From JBAUHN01 sp049680295 (lineage in GTDB: Bacteria; Pseudomonadota; Alphaproteobacteria; Rhodobacterales; Rhodobacteraceae): a stretch of DNA of 18,613 nt. Both the position numbers and the translations under genes were made by a program. The stretch is taken from NCBI GenBank assembly GCA_049680295.1, contig JBAUHN010000161.1, positions 1 to 18,613 on the forward strand, written 5' to 3'. Below, one piece after another: positions 1 to 5,457 of this stretch (its first letter is position 1; every line of letters begins with the position of its first letter). The notes below the pieces were generated by a model, which made no database searches, had not been told where the DNA came from, and saw only the letters and a list, made by a program, of their open reading frames with translations.

Positions 1-920
1 GCGATAGTGGCCACACCACGTTCTTTATCAAATCCGAGGCGGATTTCCGTCGCCACGAACATGAGATCATCGGCGAAGGTGAGATCAAGATCATGAAACG
101 GATTGATTGCCGGGGATCGGCAATCGAGGCTTGCGCGACGAAGGAAGGCACCATTGTTGGCCCATTGATGACAGAACTTGTGGGGTTCAAGGAACTGACG
201 CCCTATCGCGGCGGTTGGTGCGGCAACGAAATCCTGTCGACGGCCTTTCCACCGAAAGTGCGCGAAAAAGCCCGCGATCTGACGTTTAAGTTCGGTGAGC
301 AACTGCGCAAGGAAGGCTATCGCGGCTATTTTGAGCTGGATTTCCTGATCGACAAAAAAACCGGCGATCTTTGGCTGGGCGAATTAAACCCGCGTATTAC
401 CGGGGCCTCGTCGATGACCAACCACGCGGCTTTTGCCCATGCGGATGCGCCTTTGTTCCTGTTCCACCTGCTTGAATTCAGCCGCAAGAAATTCAATTTG
501 GATGTGGATGAACTGAACAATCGCTGGGCCGACCCGGACATGATCGACGGCTGGTCCCAGATGGTGATCAAACACACCGACGACACCGTCGATATTTGCG
601 CCACCTCCCCGGAAACCGGCATCTACAAGATGCTCGAAGATGGCCGTGTGGTCTATGACCGCTTCGACTATCACCGCCGCGCCGTGGAAAGCGAAAACGA
701 AGCGTTCTTTTTGCGCATCCTTCAACCGGGCGATTACCGCTATGAAGGCGCCGACATCGGTATTCTGGTGACCCGCGGCCGGTCGATGACCAAAGGTTTC
801 CAGTTGAATGAACGCGCCAAGAAGTGGATACACGGCATCAAAAGCTCGGTGTCGGGTAATCCGTTACCCGTTGCTAACGCCGGACCTGCATCGGCGGATG
901 CTGTATTCAAGATCCTGTAA
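1..920 (+). CDS. ATP-grasp domain ligase (biotin-carboxylase-like), 5' end outside window
   Basis: The reading frame is open from base 3 to the TAA at 918-920, giving 305 residues with the N-terminus missing. The internal ATG at base 93 is not the real start, because recognisable ATP-grasp sequence (DSGHTTFFIKSEADF) precedes it. The C-terminal half of an ATP-grasp fold is visible: RGYFELDF, with Glu at about residue 111, then WLGELNPRITGAS, with Glu127 and Asn129. This is the usual pair of metal/ATP ligand strands. About 170 residues follow the ATP-grasp core. Family enzymes use ATP to activate a carboxylate as an acyl phosphate and join it to an amine, thiol or biotin. No biotin-carrier domain or carboxyltransferase gene is visible, so a 'biotin carboxylase' label should be read as fold similarity only. 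The next gene starts 10 bases downstream, so the two are probably co-transcribed. The substrate is unknown. Confidence 0.82.
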   Translation, partial: DSGHTTFFIKSEADFRRHEHEIIGEGEIKIMKRIDCRGSAIEACATKEGTIVGPLMTELVGFKELTPYRGGWCGNEILSTAFPPKVREKARDLTFKFGEQLRKEGYRGYFELDFLIDKKTGDLWLGELNPRITGASSMTNHAAFAHADAPLFLFHLLEFSRKKFNLDVDELNNRWADPDMIDGWSQMVIKHTDDTVDICATSPETGIYKMLEDGRVVYDRFDYHRRAVESENEAFFLRILQPGDYRYEGADIGILVTRGRSMTKGFQLNERAKKWIHGIKSSVSGNPLPVANAGPASADAVFKIL

Positions 921-930
921 GGAAATCCCC

Positions 931-1902
931 ATGCTCTGGCGTGCCCTAAGCGAAGATGAGCCCGGACCGAAATGGTCTGGGCTTTTCGCCGAATACTGGC
1001 CTGACTACAAACGCTGGTGGCTCAAAGAGGGCAACGCGGCGCGGCCAAGCTATCTGGAAGGCCGTCGCGCGTTGATCACCCATATGCCGGAAATCCTGCC
1101 ATTGTACGATACGCTTTGCGAATTGTCCGGCGGCGGTGATATGGCATCGCGGTTTTTGAGTTTTTATTGTCCGCCGCCCTATCTGTCGGGGTGCAGTCAG
1201 GCGATCTGGACCGGCCAAGAACCGGTGTTGGTGCGCAATTATGACTACAATCCAAACGCCTTTGACAGTCTGATCCTGAAAACCGGATGGGGCGGGCGGC
1301 GTGTGATTGGCACCTCGGACGGGCTGTGGGGGTTGGTAGACGGCATGAATGACGCAGGGTTGGCGATCTCGCTGACTTTTGGCGGGCGGCGCGTTGTTGG
1401 GGATGGCTTTGGCGTGCCGCTGATCCTGCGTTATGTGCTGCAAACCTGCGAAACCGCTAAAGAGGCCGGCGCCGTGCTGGCCCGCGTCCCTACCCATATG
1501 AGCTATAATGTCACCGTGCTGGACGCCAAACGAAACTACCTGACGGCGATGATGTCGCCCGACAAACCGACCGTCATCACCCATGCCGCCGTGGCCACCA
1601 ATCATCAGGAAAACGTCGAATGGGTCAGCCACGCCCGGTTCACCGCAACGGTTGAGCGCGAACGGTTTTTACTGCACCGCCTGACCCTGCACCGCGATCC
1701 CGAGGATAAGTTTATTGGCGCCTTCCTGCGCCCGCCACTGTATTCAACGGCCTTTGATGCAGGCTTTGGCACGCTTTACACGGCTGTCTATCGCCCGCGA
1801 CTGGCCGAAATGGAAATCCGCTGGCCCGGCACCACATGGTCGCAAAGCTTTGACAACTTTCATGAGGGGGGCCGCCGGGTGCAAATTCCCGGTGCTGCCT
1901 AA
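931..1902 (+). CDS. C45-family Ntn-hydrolase / acyl-CoA:6-APA acyltransferase-like protein
   Basis: This encodes 323 residues. It resembles the self-processing acyltransferase/hydrolase family C45 (penicillin N-acyltransferase type, Ntn-hydrolase fold). The key signature is SGCSQAIWTG at about residues 86-95, followed by the strand VRNYDY at 101-106. By analogy with the family, Gly87-Cys88 would be the autocleavage point and Cys88 the N-terminal nucleophile. A glycine-rich GLVDGMNDAGLAISLTFGGRR segment follows, as is usual for these proteins. The start at 931 was chosen because it lies 10 bases after the upstream stop and has a GGAAA element at 921-925. An in-frame ATG at 808 would overlap the previous gene by more than 100 bases. 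No signal peptide or membrane segment is evident, so it is probably cytoplasmic. The real substrate (an amide, peptide or acyl donor) cannot be deduced. Pairing with an ATP-grasp ligase suggests amide-bond chemistry. Confidence 0.82.
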   Translation: MLWRALSEDEPGPKWSGLFAEYWPDYKRWWLKEGNAARPSYLEGRRALITHMPEILPLYDTLCELSGGGDMASRFLSFYCPPPYLSGCSQAIWTGQEPVLVRNYDYNPNAFDSLILKTGWGGRRVIGTSDGLWGLVDGMNDAGLAISLTFGGRRVVGDGFGVPLILRYVLQTCETAKEAGAVLARVPTHMSYNVTVLDAKRNYLTAMMSPDKPTVITHAAVATNHQENVEWVSHARFTATVERERFLLHRLTLHRDPEDKFIGAFLRPPLYSTAFDAGFGTLYTAVYRPRLAEMEIRWPGTTWSQSFDNFHEGGRRVQIPGAA

Positions 1903-1946
1903 GCGTTTGACCAAGGCGTGCAGGTCTTGCCCATTCAACCTTAGTC

Positions 1947-1974
1947 TTGAACTTGCGCCGCCGCACCGTTACAT
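1947..1974 (+). promoter_or_regulatory. Candidate sigma70-type promoter for secE
   Basis: TTGAAC (1947-1952) and TTACAT (1969-1974) are separated by 16 bases and lie about 31 bases before the secE start. This predicts a very short 5' leader. Both boxes are partial matches to the consensus. The position in the 103-base gap between the C45-like gene and secE fits the start of the beta operon. No terminator is visible after the C45-like gene, so read-through from upstream is also possible. Confidence 0.4.
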
Positions 1975-2005
1975 GCCGTGAAACGCTTTTATCAGGAATT
2001 CCTCC

Positions 2006-2203
2006 ATGGCCACGACAAATCCACTTCAGTTTATCCAGCAGGTACGCGCCGAAGTGGCGAAAGTTGTCTGGCCAACCCGCCGCGAAGTGATGCTGACCAC
2101 CGTTATGGTCTTTATTCTGGCCGCCCTGACTGCGGTGTTCTTTGCGCTGGTGGATATTGTCATTCGCGGTGGCGTACAAAGCCTGCTGACAATGTTCAGC
2201 TGA
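2006..2203 (+). CDS. secE: Preprotein translocase subunit SecE
   Basis: This encodes 65 residues, the short one-membrane-segment form of SecE common outside the enterobacteria. The N-terminal amphipathic region has the family signature FIQQVRAEVAKVVWPTRREV (about residues 9-28). A single hydrophobic segment follows at about 30-53 (TTVMVFILAALTAVFFALVDIVI). SecE clamps the SecY channel in the inner membrane and is essential for Sec-dependent export. AGGA at 1994-1997 is a suitable ribosome-binding site 8 bases before the ATG. Its place directly before nusG is the canonical arrangement. Many bacteria carry a tRNA-Trp gene just upstream of secE, but none is seen here. Confidence 0.97.
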   Translation: MATTNPLQFIQQVRAEVAKVVWPTRREVMLTTVMVFILAALTAVFFALVDIVIRGGVQSLLTMFS

Positions 2204-2215
2204 CCTGAGTTAGCC

Positions 2216-2235
2216 GGGTAAAAATCCACCCCTAC
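2216..2235 (-). repeat. Degenerate GTAG-headed REP-like palindrome
   Basis: Read on the minus strand, this unit begins GTAGGGGTGG and ends TTTTTACCC. A short stem can form between GGGT (2216-2219) and ACCC (2228-2231). It resembles the better units at 3022-3046 and 18441-18463 (GTAGGGTG followed by a palindrome). It is the weakest of the four copies and could be a decayed one. Confidence 0.4.
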
Positions 2236-2288
2236 CCCTTGAAACATCCGCCCCAGCGGAGTATCCGGCAGACCTGATCCAATGGGTG

Positions 2289-2322
2289 GGCGTGCGGCGA
2301 TTCGGTTGCGCGCCGATTTTTT
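2289..2322 (+). terminator. Terminator-like hairpin between secE and nusG
   Basis: GGCGTGC (2289-2295) can pair with GCGCGCC (2308-2314), with one G-T wobble. Alternatively CGGCG (2295-2299) pairs with CGCCG (2311-2315). Either fold is followed almost at once by TTTTTT (2317-2322), the signature of an intrinsic terminator on the + strand. It lies inside what is normally a co-transcribed secE-nusG pair. It may therefore be a partial attenuator, or nusG may have its own promoter. Confidence 0.5.
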
Positions 2323-2329
2323 GTTGAAG

Positions 2330-2358
2330 GTGATTGGGCTAACTGCCTGAAATACAAT
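2330..2358 (+). promoter_or_regulatory. Weak candidate promoter for nusG
   Basis: TACAAT (2353-2358) is a good -10 hexamer 49 bases before nusG. The only -35 at normal distance is GTGATT (2330-2335, 17-base spacing), a poor match. The better TTGAAG (2324-2329) is 23 bases away, which is too far. It is listed because the terminator-like hairpin just upstream would otherwise isolate nusG from the secE promoter. Confidence 0.22.
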
Positions 2359-2407
2359 AAAAACTCGGTGCAACAGTCGGCCCGAAAAAACAAGGACCAA
2401 TGAGCAG

Positions 2408-2941
2408 ATGGCTAAACGGTGGTACTCGGTCAGCGTCTTGTCGAACTTCGAAAAGAAGATCGCAGAGCAAATCCGCACCTCGGTCGAAGAACAGGACCTT
2501 GGGGATCAGATCGACGAAGTGCTGGTGCCGACCGAAGAAGTGATCGAAGTGCGCCGCGGCAAAAAAGTAACGACCGAGCGTCGTTTCATGCCCGGCTATG
2601 TTCTGGTTCACATGGAAATGTCCGACGGCGGTTATCATCTGATCAACTCGATCAACCGCGTCACCGGCTTTCTGGGCCCGCAGGGACGTCCGATGCCAAT
2701 GCGCGATGCCGAAGTAAATGCGATCCTGAACCGGGTACAGGAAGGCGAAGATGCGCCGCGTACCCTGATCCACTTTGAGATCGGCGAGAAGGTCAAGGTT
2801 GCTGACGGTCCGTTTGAAGATTTTGACGGGATGGTCGAAGAGGTCGATGACGAAAATCAGCGCCTCAAGGTGACGGTGTCGATTTTTGGCCGGGAAACCC
2901 CGGTCGAGCTGGAATTCACACAGGTCAATAAACAGATCTGA
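2408..2941 (+). CDS. nusG: Transcription elongation/antitermination factor NusG
   Basis: This encodes 177 residues, the normal length. The N-terminal NGN domain begins MAKRWYSVSVLSNFEKKIAEQI and includes the RRFMPGYVLVHMEM core (about residues 59-72) and the VTGFLG strand. The C-terminal KOW domain starts at FEIGEKVKVADGPFEDFDG (about 122-140) and ends at the terminus. NusG binds the RNA polymerase clamp, suppresses pausing, and links polymerase to Rho or to ribosomal protein S10. The ATG at 2408 follows AAGGA (2392-2396) at a rather long spacing of 11 bases. A second ATG eight bases upstream is out of frame and gives no NusG sequence. The next gene, rplK, starts after a 125-base spacer that appears to hold regulatory RNA. 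Confidence 0.98.
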   Translation: MAKRWYSVSVLSNFEKKIAEQIRTSVEEQDLGDQIDEVLVPTEEVIEVRRGKKVTTERRFMPGYVLVHMEMSDGGYHLINSINRVTGFLGPQGRPMPMRDAEVNAILNRVQEGEDAPRTLIHFEIGEKVKVADGPFEDFDGMVEEVDDENQRLKVTVSIFGRETPVELEFTQVNKQI

Positions 2942-2952
2942 CGTGATCATTC

Positions 2953-3050
2953 GTGGGAGGCGAGGGCACGCGTGTCCGGACCGCACCACGCTAACCAAGA
3001 CGCCGGGACGCGTTCCGGTGCGTAGGGTGCGAACGATCTCGCACCGATGA
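2953..3050 (+). promoter_or_regulatory. Candidate L1-binding (autoregulatory) site in the rplK leader
   Basis: The 5' strand GTGGGAG (2953-2959) is followed by GCGAG (2960-2964). GCGAG can pair with CTCGC (3038-3042), which is followed by ACCGATGA (3043-3050). The arrangement GTGGGAG-helix-CCG(A/G)TGA resembles the L1 site on 23S rRNA. L1 is known to repress the L11-L1 mRNA by binding a mimic of that site in the leader. The location just before rplK fits. The fold competes with the local hairpin at 3026-3045. The identification is from memory of the motif and is not tested. Confidence 0.38.
3022..3046 (+). repeat. GTAG-headed REP-like palindrome
   Basis: The unit has a GTAG head (3022-3025), then GGTGCGA (3026-3032), loop ACGATC and TCGCACC (3039-3045), a perfect 7-bp stem. 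The framing CGTAGGGTG...CACCG is shared exactly with the unit at 18440-18463, although the stem interiors differ. It lies 20 bases before rplK, so it may also affect translation of that gene. Confidence 0.55.
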
Positions 3051-3066
3051 GAAAAGGAGAAGGCCA

Positions 3067-3492
3067 ATGGCCAAGAAACGTGTCGGCGCTATGAAGCTTC
3101 AGGTGCCAGCCGGACAGGCAAACCCATCCCCGCCCGTCGGCCCCGCATTGGGTCAACGCGGGATCAACATCATGGAATTCTGCAAGGCGTTCAACGCCAA
3201 GACCGCAGATCTGGAACCCGGCGCACCATGCCCGACGGTGATCACCTACTATCAGGACAAGTCCTTTACCATGGACATCAAGACGCCACCTGCGTCCTAT
3301 TTCCTGAAGAAAGCCGCCAAGCTGAAGTCCGGTGCCAAGACGCCAAGCCGTGAGATCGTGGGTCACGTGACATCCAAGCAAGTGCGCGAAATCGCCGAAG
3401 CGAAGATGAAAGATCTGAACGCCAACGACATCGAAGGCGCGATGAAGATCATTTTGGGCTCTGCCCGCTCTATGGGCATTGAGGTGAAGTAA
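3067..3492 (+). CDS. rplK: 50S ribosomal protein L11
   Basis: This encodes 141 residues, the standard length. The N-terminal domain has the proline-rich switch KLQVPAGQANPSPPVGPALG (about residues 10-29) and GQRGINIMEFCKAFN. The C-terminal RNA-binding domain is recognisable by SREIVGHVTSKQVREIAEAK and GSARSMGIEV. L11 binds the GTPase-associated region of 23S rRNA with the L10-L12 stalk. It contacts EF-G, whose gene (fusA) is also in this window, and in many bacteria it is needed for RelA activation. The start is supported by AAGGAGA at 3054-3060. It forms a tight pair with rplA, with one base between stop and start. Confidence 0.99.
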   Translation: MAKKRVGAMKLQVPAGQANPSPPVGPALGQRGINIMEFCKAFNAKTADLEPGAPCPTVITYYQDKSFTMDIKTPPASYFLKKAAKLKSGAKTPSREIVGHVTSKQVREIAEAKMKDLNANDIEGAMKIILGSARSMGIEVK

Positions 3493-3493
3493 G

Positions 3494-4192
3494 ATGGCAA
3501 AGTTTGGAAAACGGACCCGCGCCGCACGCGAAGCTTTCGCCGGCAAAGAAAACCTGACTGTCGAAGAGGCAGTGAGCCTGATCAAGGCAAATTCGAACAC
3601 CAAGTTTGATGAGACCGTTGAGATCGCAATGAACCTGGGCGTTGACCCACGTCACGCCGACCAGATGGTGCGTGGCGTTGTAGGTCTGCCTAATGGCACC
3701 GGCAAAACCGTGCGTGTTGCCGTGTTCGCCCGTGGCCCCAAGGCCGAAGAAGCCCAGGCCGCTGGTGCGGACATCGTCGGCGCCGAGGACCTGATGGAAA
3801 TCGTCCAAGGCGGCAAGATCGACTTTGATCGCTGCATTGCAACACCCGACATGATGCCCGTTGTGGGCCGTTTGGGTAAAGTGCTTGGCCCCCGCAACCT
3901 GATGCCGAACCCCAAGGTGGGAACGGTTACCATGGATGTGGCGGATGCCGTGAAAGCAGCCAAAGGCGGCGAAGTGCAGTTCAAGGCGGAAAAAGCCGGT
4001 GTTGTGCATGCAGGTGTTGGCAAATTGTCGTTTGACGAGGCCAAGCTGGTCGAAAACATCCGCGCCTTTGTTGGTGCAGTTGCCAAGGCGCGCCCATCGG
4101 GCACCAAAGGCACCTACATGAAAAAGATCGCGCTCAGCTCGACCATGGGCCCGGGCGTGTCGGTTTCTATCGACAACGCGGTCACTGAATAA
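3494..4192 (+). CDS. rplA: 50S ribosomal protein L1
   Basis: This encodes 232 residues, the normal length for bacterial L1. Recognisable segments are LPNGTGKTVRVAVFARG (about 62-78), LGPRNLMPNPKVGTVT (about 131-146) and the C-terminal GTKGTYMKKIALSSTMGPG. L1 forms the mobile L1 stalk at the ribosomal E site. It is the classical repressor of its own operon through a leader that mimics its rRNA site (see 2953-3050). The ATG begins one base after the rplK stop. Its Shine-Dalgarno, GAGGTG (3481-3486), lies inside the end of rplK, so translation is probably coupled. Confidence 0.99.
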   Translation: MAKFGKRTRAAREAFAGKENLTVEEAVSLIKANSNTKFDETVEIAMNLGVDPRHADQMVRGVVGLPNGTGKTVRVAVFARGPKAEEAQAAGADIVGAEDLMEIVQGGKIDFDRCIATPDMMPVVGRLGKVLGPRNLMPNPKVGTVTMDVADAVKAAKGGEVQFKAEKAGVVHAGVGKLSFDEAKLVENIRAFVGAVAKARPSGTKGTYMKKIALSSTMGPGVSVSIDNAVTE

Positions 4193-4216
4193 AGGCATTC
4201 GTGCCGAACAAGAATT

Positions 4217-4234
4217 TGGCGGGTTCGCCCGCCA
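4217..4234 (+). other. Stable UUCG-tetraloop hairpin after rplA
   Basis: TGGCGGG (4217-4223), TTCG, CCCGCCA (4228-4234) form a perfect 7-bp stem capped by a TTCG tetraloop, 24 bases after the rplA stop. No T tract follows, so it is not a classical terminator. It could protect the 3' end of the rplK-rplA message or mark a processing site. Confidence 0.6.
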
Positions 4235-4254
4235 GATACGCAAGGGCCACTTAA

Positions 4255-4361
4255 ACGACGGTCCGCGCGTCTGTCCGAGACGGAGGGTTCAAGGCAACCG
4301 CCTTGAATAATTCCTTCCTGAGATGGGAACCGAGAGAATTCCGACCTTCGGGCGGTTTTGG
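4255..4361 (+). promoter_or_regulatory. L10-leader-like structured RNA upstream of rplJ
   Basis: TTCAAGGC (4288-4295) and GCCTTGAA (4300-4307) form a perfect 8-bp hairpin with an AACC loop. The segment AACCGCC (4296-4302) can instead pair with GGCGGTT (4351-4357). That pairing encloses smaller stems such as CCGA/TCGG (4341-4344 with 4348-4351). L10, in complex with L12, is known to repress rplJ-rplL translation by binding a leader RNA well upstream of rplJ. Position and complexity fit such a leader. The identity is inferred, not matched to a covariance model. Confidence 0.5.
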
Positions 4362-4369
4362 ATCGGGCC

Positions 4370-4380
4370 CCTGAATTGGA
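4370..4380 (+). repeat. Upstream copy of the rplJ ribosome-binding sequence
   Basis: CCTGAATTGGA occurs here and again at 4443-4453, 73 bases later. Similarity continues after the repeat: GAAAC, then GGAT in both copies. This upstream copy precedes the ATG at 4392, and the downstream one precedes the rplJ GTG at 4462. Confidence 0.7.
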
Positions 4381-4388
4381 CCCGAAAC

Positions 4389-4444
4389 GGGATGCAGACG
4401 ATCCGCATCCCTAAACTGAGCTTGGATGTCCTTCCTGGGCATCC
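4389..4444 (+). promoter_or_regulatory. Alternating-hairpin segment before the rplJ start
   Basis: There are four mutually complementary blocks: A GGGATGC (4389-4395), B GCATCCC (4405-4411), C GGATGTCC (4424-4431) and D GGGCATCC (4437-4444). A pairs perfectly with B (7 bp). C pairs with D (8 bp, one wobble). B can also pair with C, and A with D. The C-D hairpin ends 6 bases before the rplJ Shine-Dalgarno, so its state could affect rplJ translation. No T tract is present, so control would be of translation or RNA stability rather than termination. Confidence 0.5.
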
Positions 4445-4457
4445 TGAATTGGAGTGA
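4392..4457 (+). CDS. Possible 21-codon leader peptide upstream of rplJ
   Basis: An ATG at 4392 opens a 21-codon frame (MQTIRIPKLS...PELE) ending in TGA at 4455-4457, four bases before the rplJ GTG. It is preceded at 11 bases by TTGGA (4376-4380), part of a copy of the rplJ ribosome-binding sequence. Its stop overlaps the rplJ Shine-Dalgarno (GGAGTGA). Translation would pass through all four alternating hairpin blocks. The peptide has no recognised family, and the frame may be fortuitous. Confidence 0.28.
   Translation: MQTIRIPKLSLDVLPGHPELE
4443..4453 (+). repeat. Downstream copy containing the rplJ Shine-Dalgarno
   Basis: This second CCTGAATTGGA is identical to 4370-4380. The GGAG at 4451-4454 is the ribosome-binding site for the GTG start of rplJ at 4462. 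Confidence 0.7.
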
Positions 4458-4461
4458 AACT

Positions 4462-4977
4462 GTGGATAGAGCACAAAAAGAACAGCTGGTCGATGAACTC
4501 GGCCAGATCTTTGAAAGCTCTGGCGTCGTAGTGGTTAGCCATTACGCCGGCATGACAGTTGCACAAATGCAGGATCTACGCGCGCGCGCTCGCGACGTGG
4601 GTGGATCTGTGCGTGTTGCCAAAAACAGGCTCGCCAAGATCGCCCTTGAGGGTAAGCCATGCGAAAGCATTGCTGATCTTCTGACGGGTATGACCGTTCT
4701 GACCTTCTCCGAAGACCCCGTGGCAGCAGCCAAGGTGGCCCAGGAATACGCCAAAGAGAATGACAATTTTCTCATTCTCGGCGGTGCTATGGGACAGAAC
4801 GCGTTGGACCAGGCCGGTGTCGAAGCCGTGTCCAAAATGCCATCGCGCGACGAACTTATCGCGACTATCGCTGGCATGCTGGGCGCACCCGCATCGAACA
4901 TCGCCGGGGCCATTGGCGCACCTGCAAGCAACATCGCTTCCATCTTGTCCACCATCGAGGACAAGGCGGCTGCGTAA
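4462..4977 (+). CDS. rplJ: 50S ribosomal protein L10
   Basis: This encodes 171 residues from a GTG start. Family L10 proteins of this group begin (M)DRAQKE, which matches GTG GAT AGA GCA, and GGAG (4451-4454) lies 7 bases upstream. An in-frame ATG at 4426 would add 12 residues but has no good ribosome-binding site and falls within the hairpin region, so it was not used. The N-terminal rRNA-binding domain includes SSGVVVVSHYAGMTVAQMQDLR (about 27-48) and VAKNRLAKIAL. The C-terminal helix that carries L12 dimers contains a tandem GAPASNIA repeat (about 146-165). L10 anchors the L12 stalk at the GTPase centre and, with L12, represses its own mRNA. rplL follows after 75 bases. Confidence 0.97.
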   Translation: MDRAQKEQLVDELGQIFESSGVVVVSHYAGMTVAQMQDLRARARDVGGSVRVAKNRLAKIALEGKPCESIADLLTGMTVLTFSEDPVAAAKVAQEYAKENDNFLILGGAMGQNALDQAGVEAVSKMPSRDELIATIAGMLGAPASNIAGAIGAPASNIASILSTIEDKAAA

Positions 4978-5052
4978 AGCAACATCGTCAAGCTGGCGTC
5001 TGGTTGAAACCGACGTTGGAACACACATATCGTTAACGGAAAGAGCTAAAAC

Positions 5053-5424
5053 ATGGCTGATCTGAAAAAACTGGCAGAAAGCATCGTTGGTCTGACGCTG
5101 CTGGAAGCACAAGAACTGAAAACAATCCTCAAAGACGAATACGGCATCGAGCCAGCAGCCGGTGGCGCTGTCATGATGGCGGGTCCTGCTGATGCAGGCG
5201 CTGCTGAGGAAGAAAAAACAGAATTCGACGTTGTCCTGAAAAACGCAGGCGCATCGAAAATCAACGTGATCAAAGAAGTGCGCGGCATCACCGGTCTTGG
5301 TTTGAAAGAAGCCAAAGATCTGGTCGAAGCTGGCGGCAAGATCAAAGAAGGCGTCGACAAAGCCGAAGCCGAAGACGTCAAAGCCAAGCTGGAAGCAGCT
5401 GGCGCAGAAGTCGAACTGGCCTAA
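5053..5424 (+). CDS. rplL: 50S ribosomal protein L7/L12
   Basis: This encodes 123 residues, the usual length. The N-terminal dimerisation domain (MADLKKLAESIVGLTLLEAQELKTIL, about 1-30) is followed by an Ala/Gly-rich hinge (about 36-52). The C-terminal factor-binding domain starts at EKTEFDVVLKNAG and includes INVIKEVRGITGLGLKEAKDLVE. Multiple L12 dimers on L10 recruit and stimulate the translational GTPases, including EF-G and EF-Tu encoded further along. The start is supported by GGAAAGAG about 7 bases upstream. It is the last ribosomal gene of this block. A 250-base structured spacer separates it from rpoB. Confidence 0.99.
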   Translation: MADLKKLAESIVGLTLLEAQELKTILKDEYGIEPAAGGAVMMAGPADAGAAEEEKTEFDVVLKNAGASKINVIKEVRGITGLGLKEAKDLVEAGGKIKEGVDKAEAEDVKAKLEAAGAEVELA

Positions 5425-5431
5425 GCCTTTT

Positions 5432-5453
5432 CGGTGCGTTTCGCGACGCATCG
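5432..5453 (+). other. Hairpin directly after rplL
   Basis: CGGTGCGT (5432-5439) and ACGCATCG (5446-5453) form an 8-bp stem with one G-T wobble and a TTCGCG loop, 8 bases after the rplL stop. An A-rich run, not a T tract, follows, so it is unlikely to terminate + strand transcription. It may protect the rplL 3' end. Confidence 0.55.
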
Positions 5454-5457
5454 ACAC

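Noticed and set aside
808..930. Upstream in-frame ATG giving a longer C45-family protein
   Set aside because: It overlaps the ATP-grasp gene by more than 100 bases, and the added residues have no family character. ATG 931 has a ribosome-binding site.
1903..2005. tRNA-Trp gene expected before secE in some bacteria
   Set aside because: No cloverleaf, T-loop or anticodon arm is recognisable in these 103 bases.
4426..4461. ATG start giving L10 a 12-residue extension
   Set aside because: There is no good Shine-Dalgarno, it lies within a predicted hairpin, and the family N-terminus begins at the GTG at 4462, which has GGAG at proper spacing.
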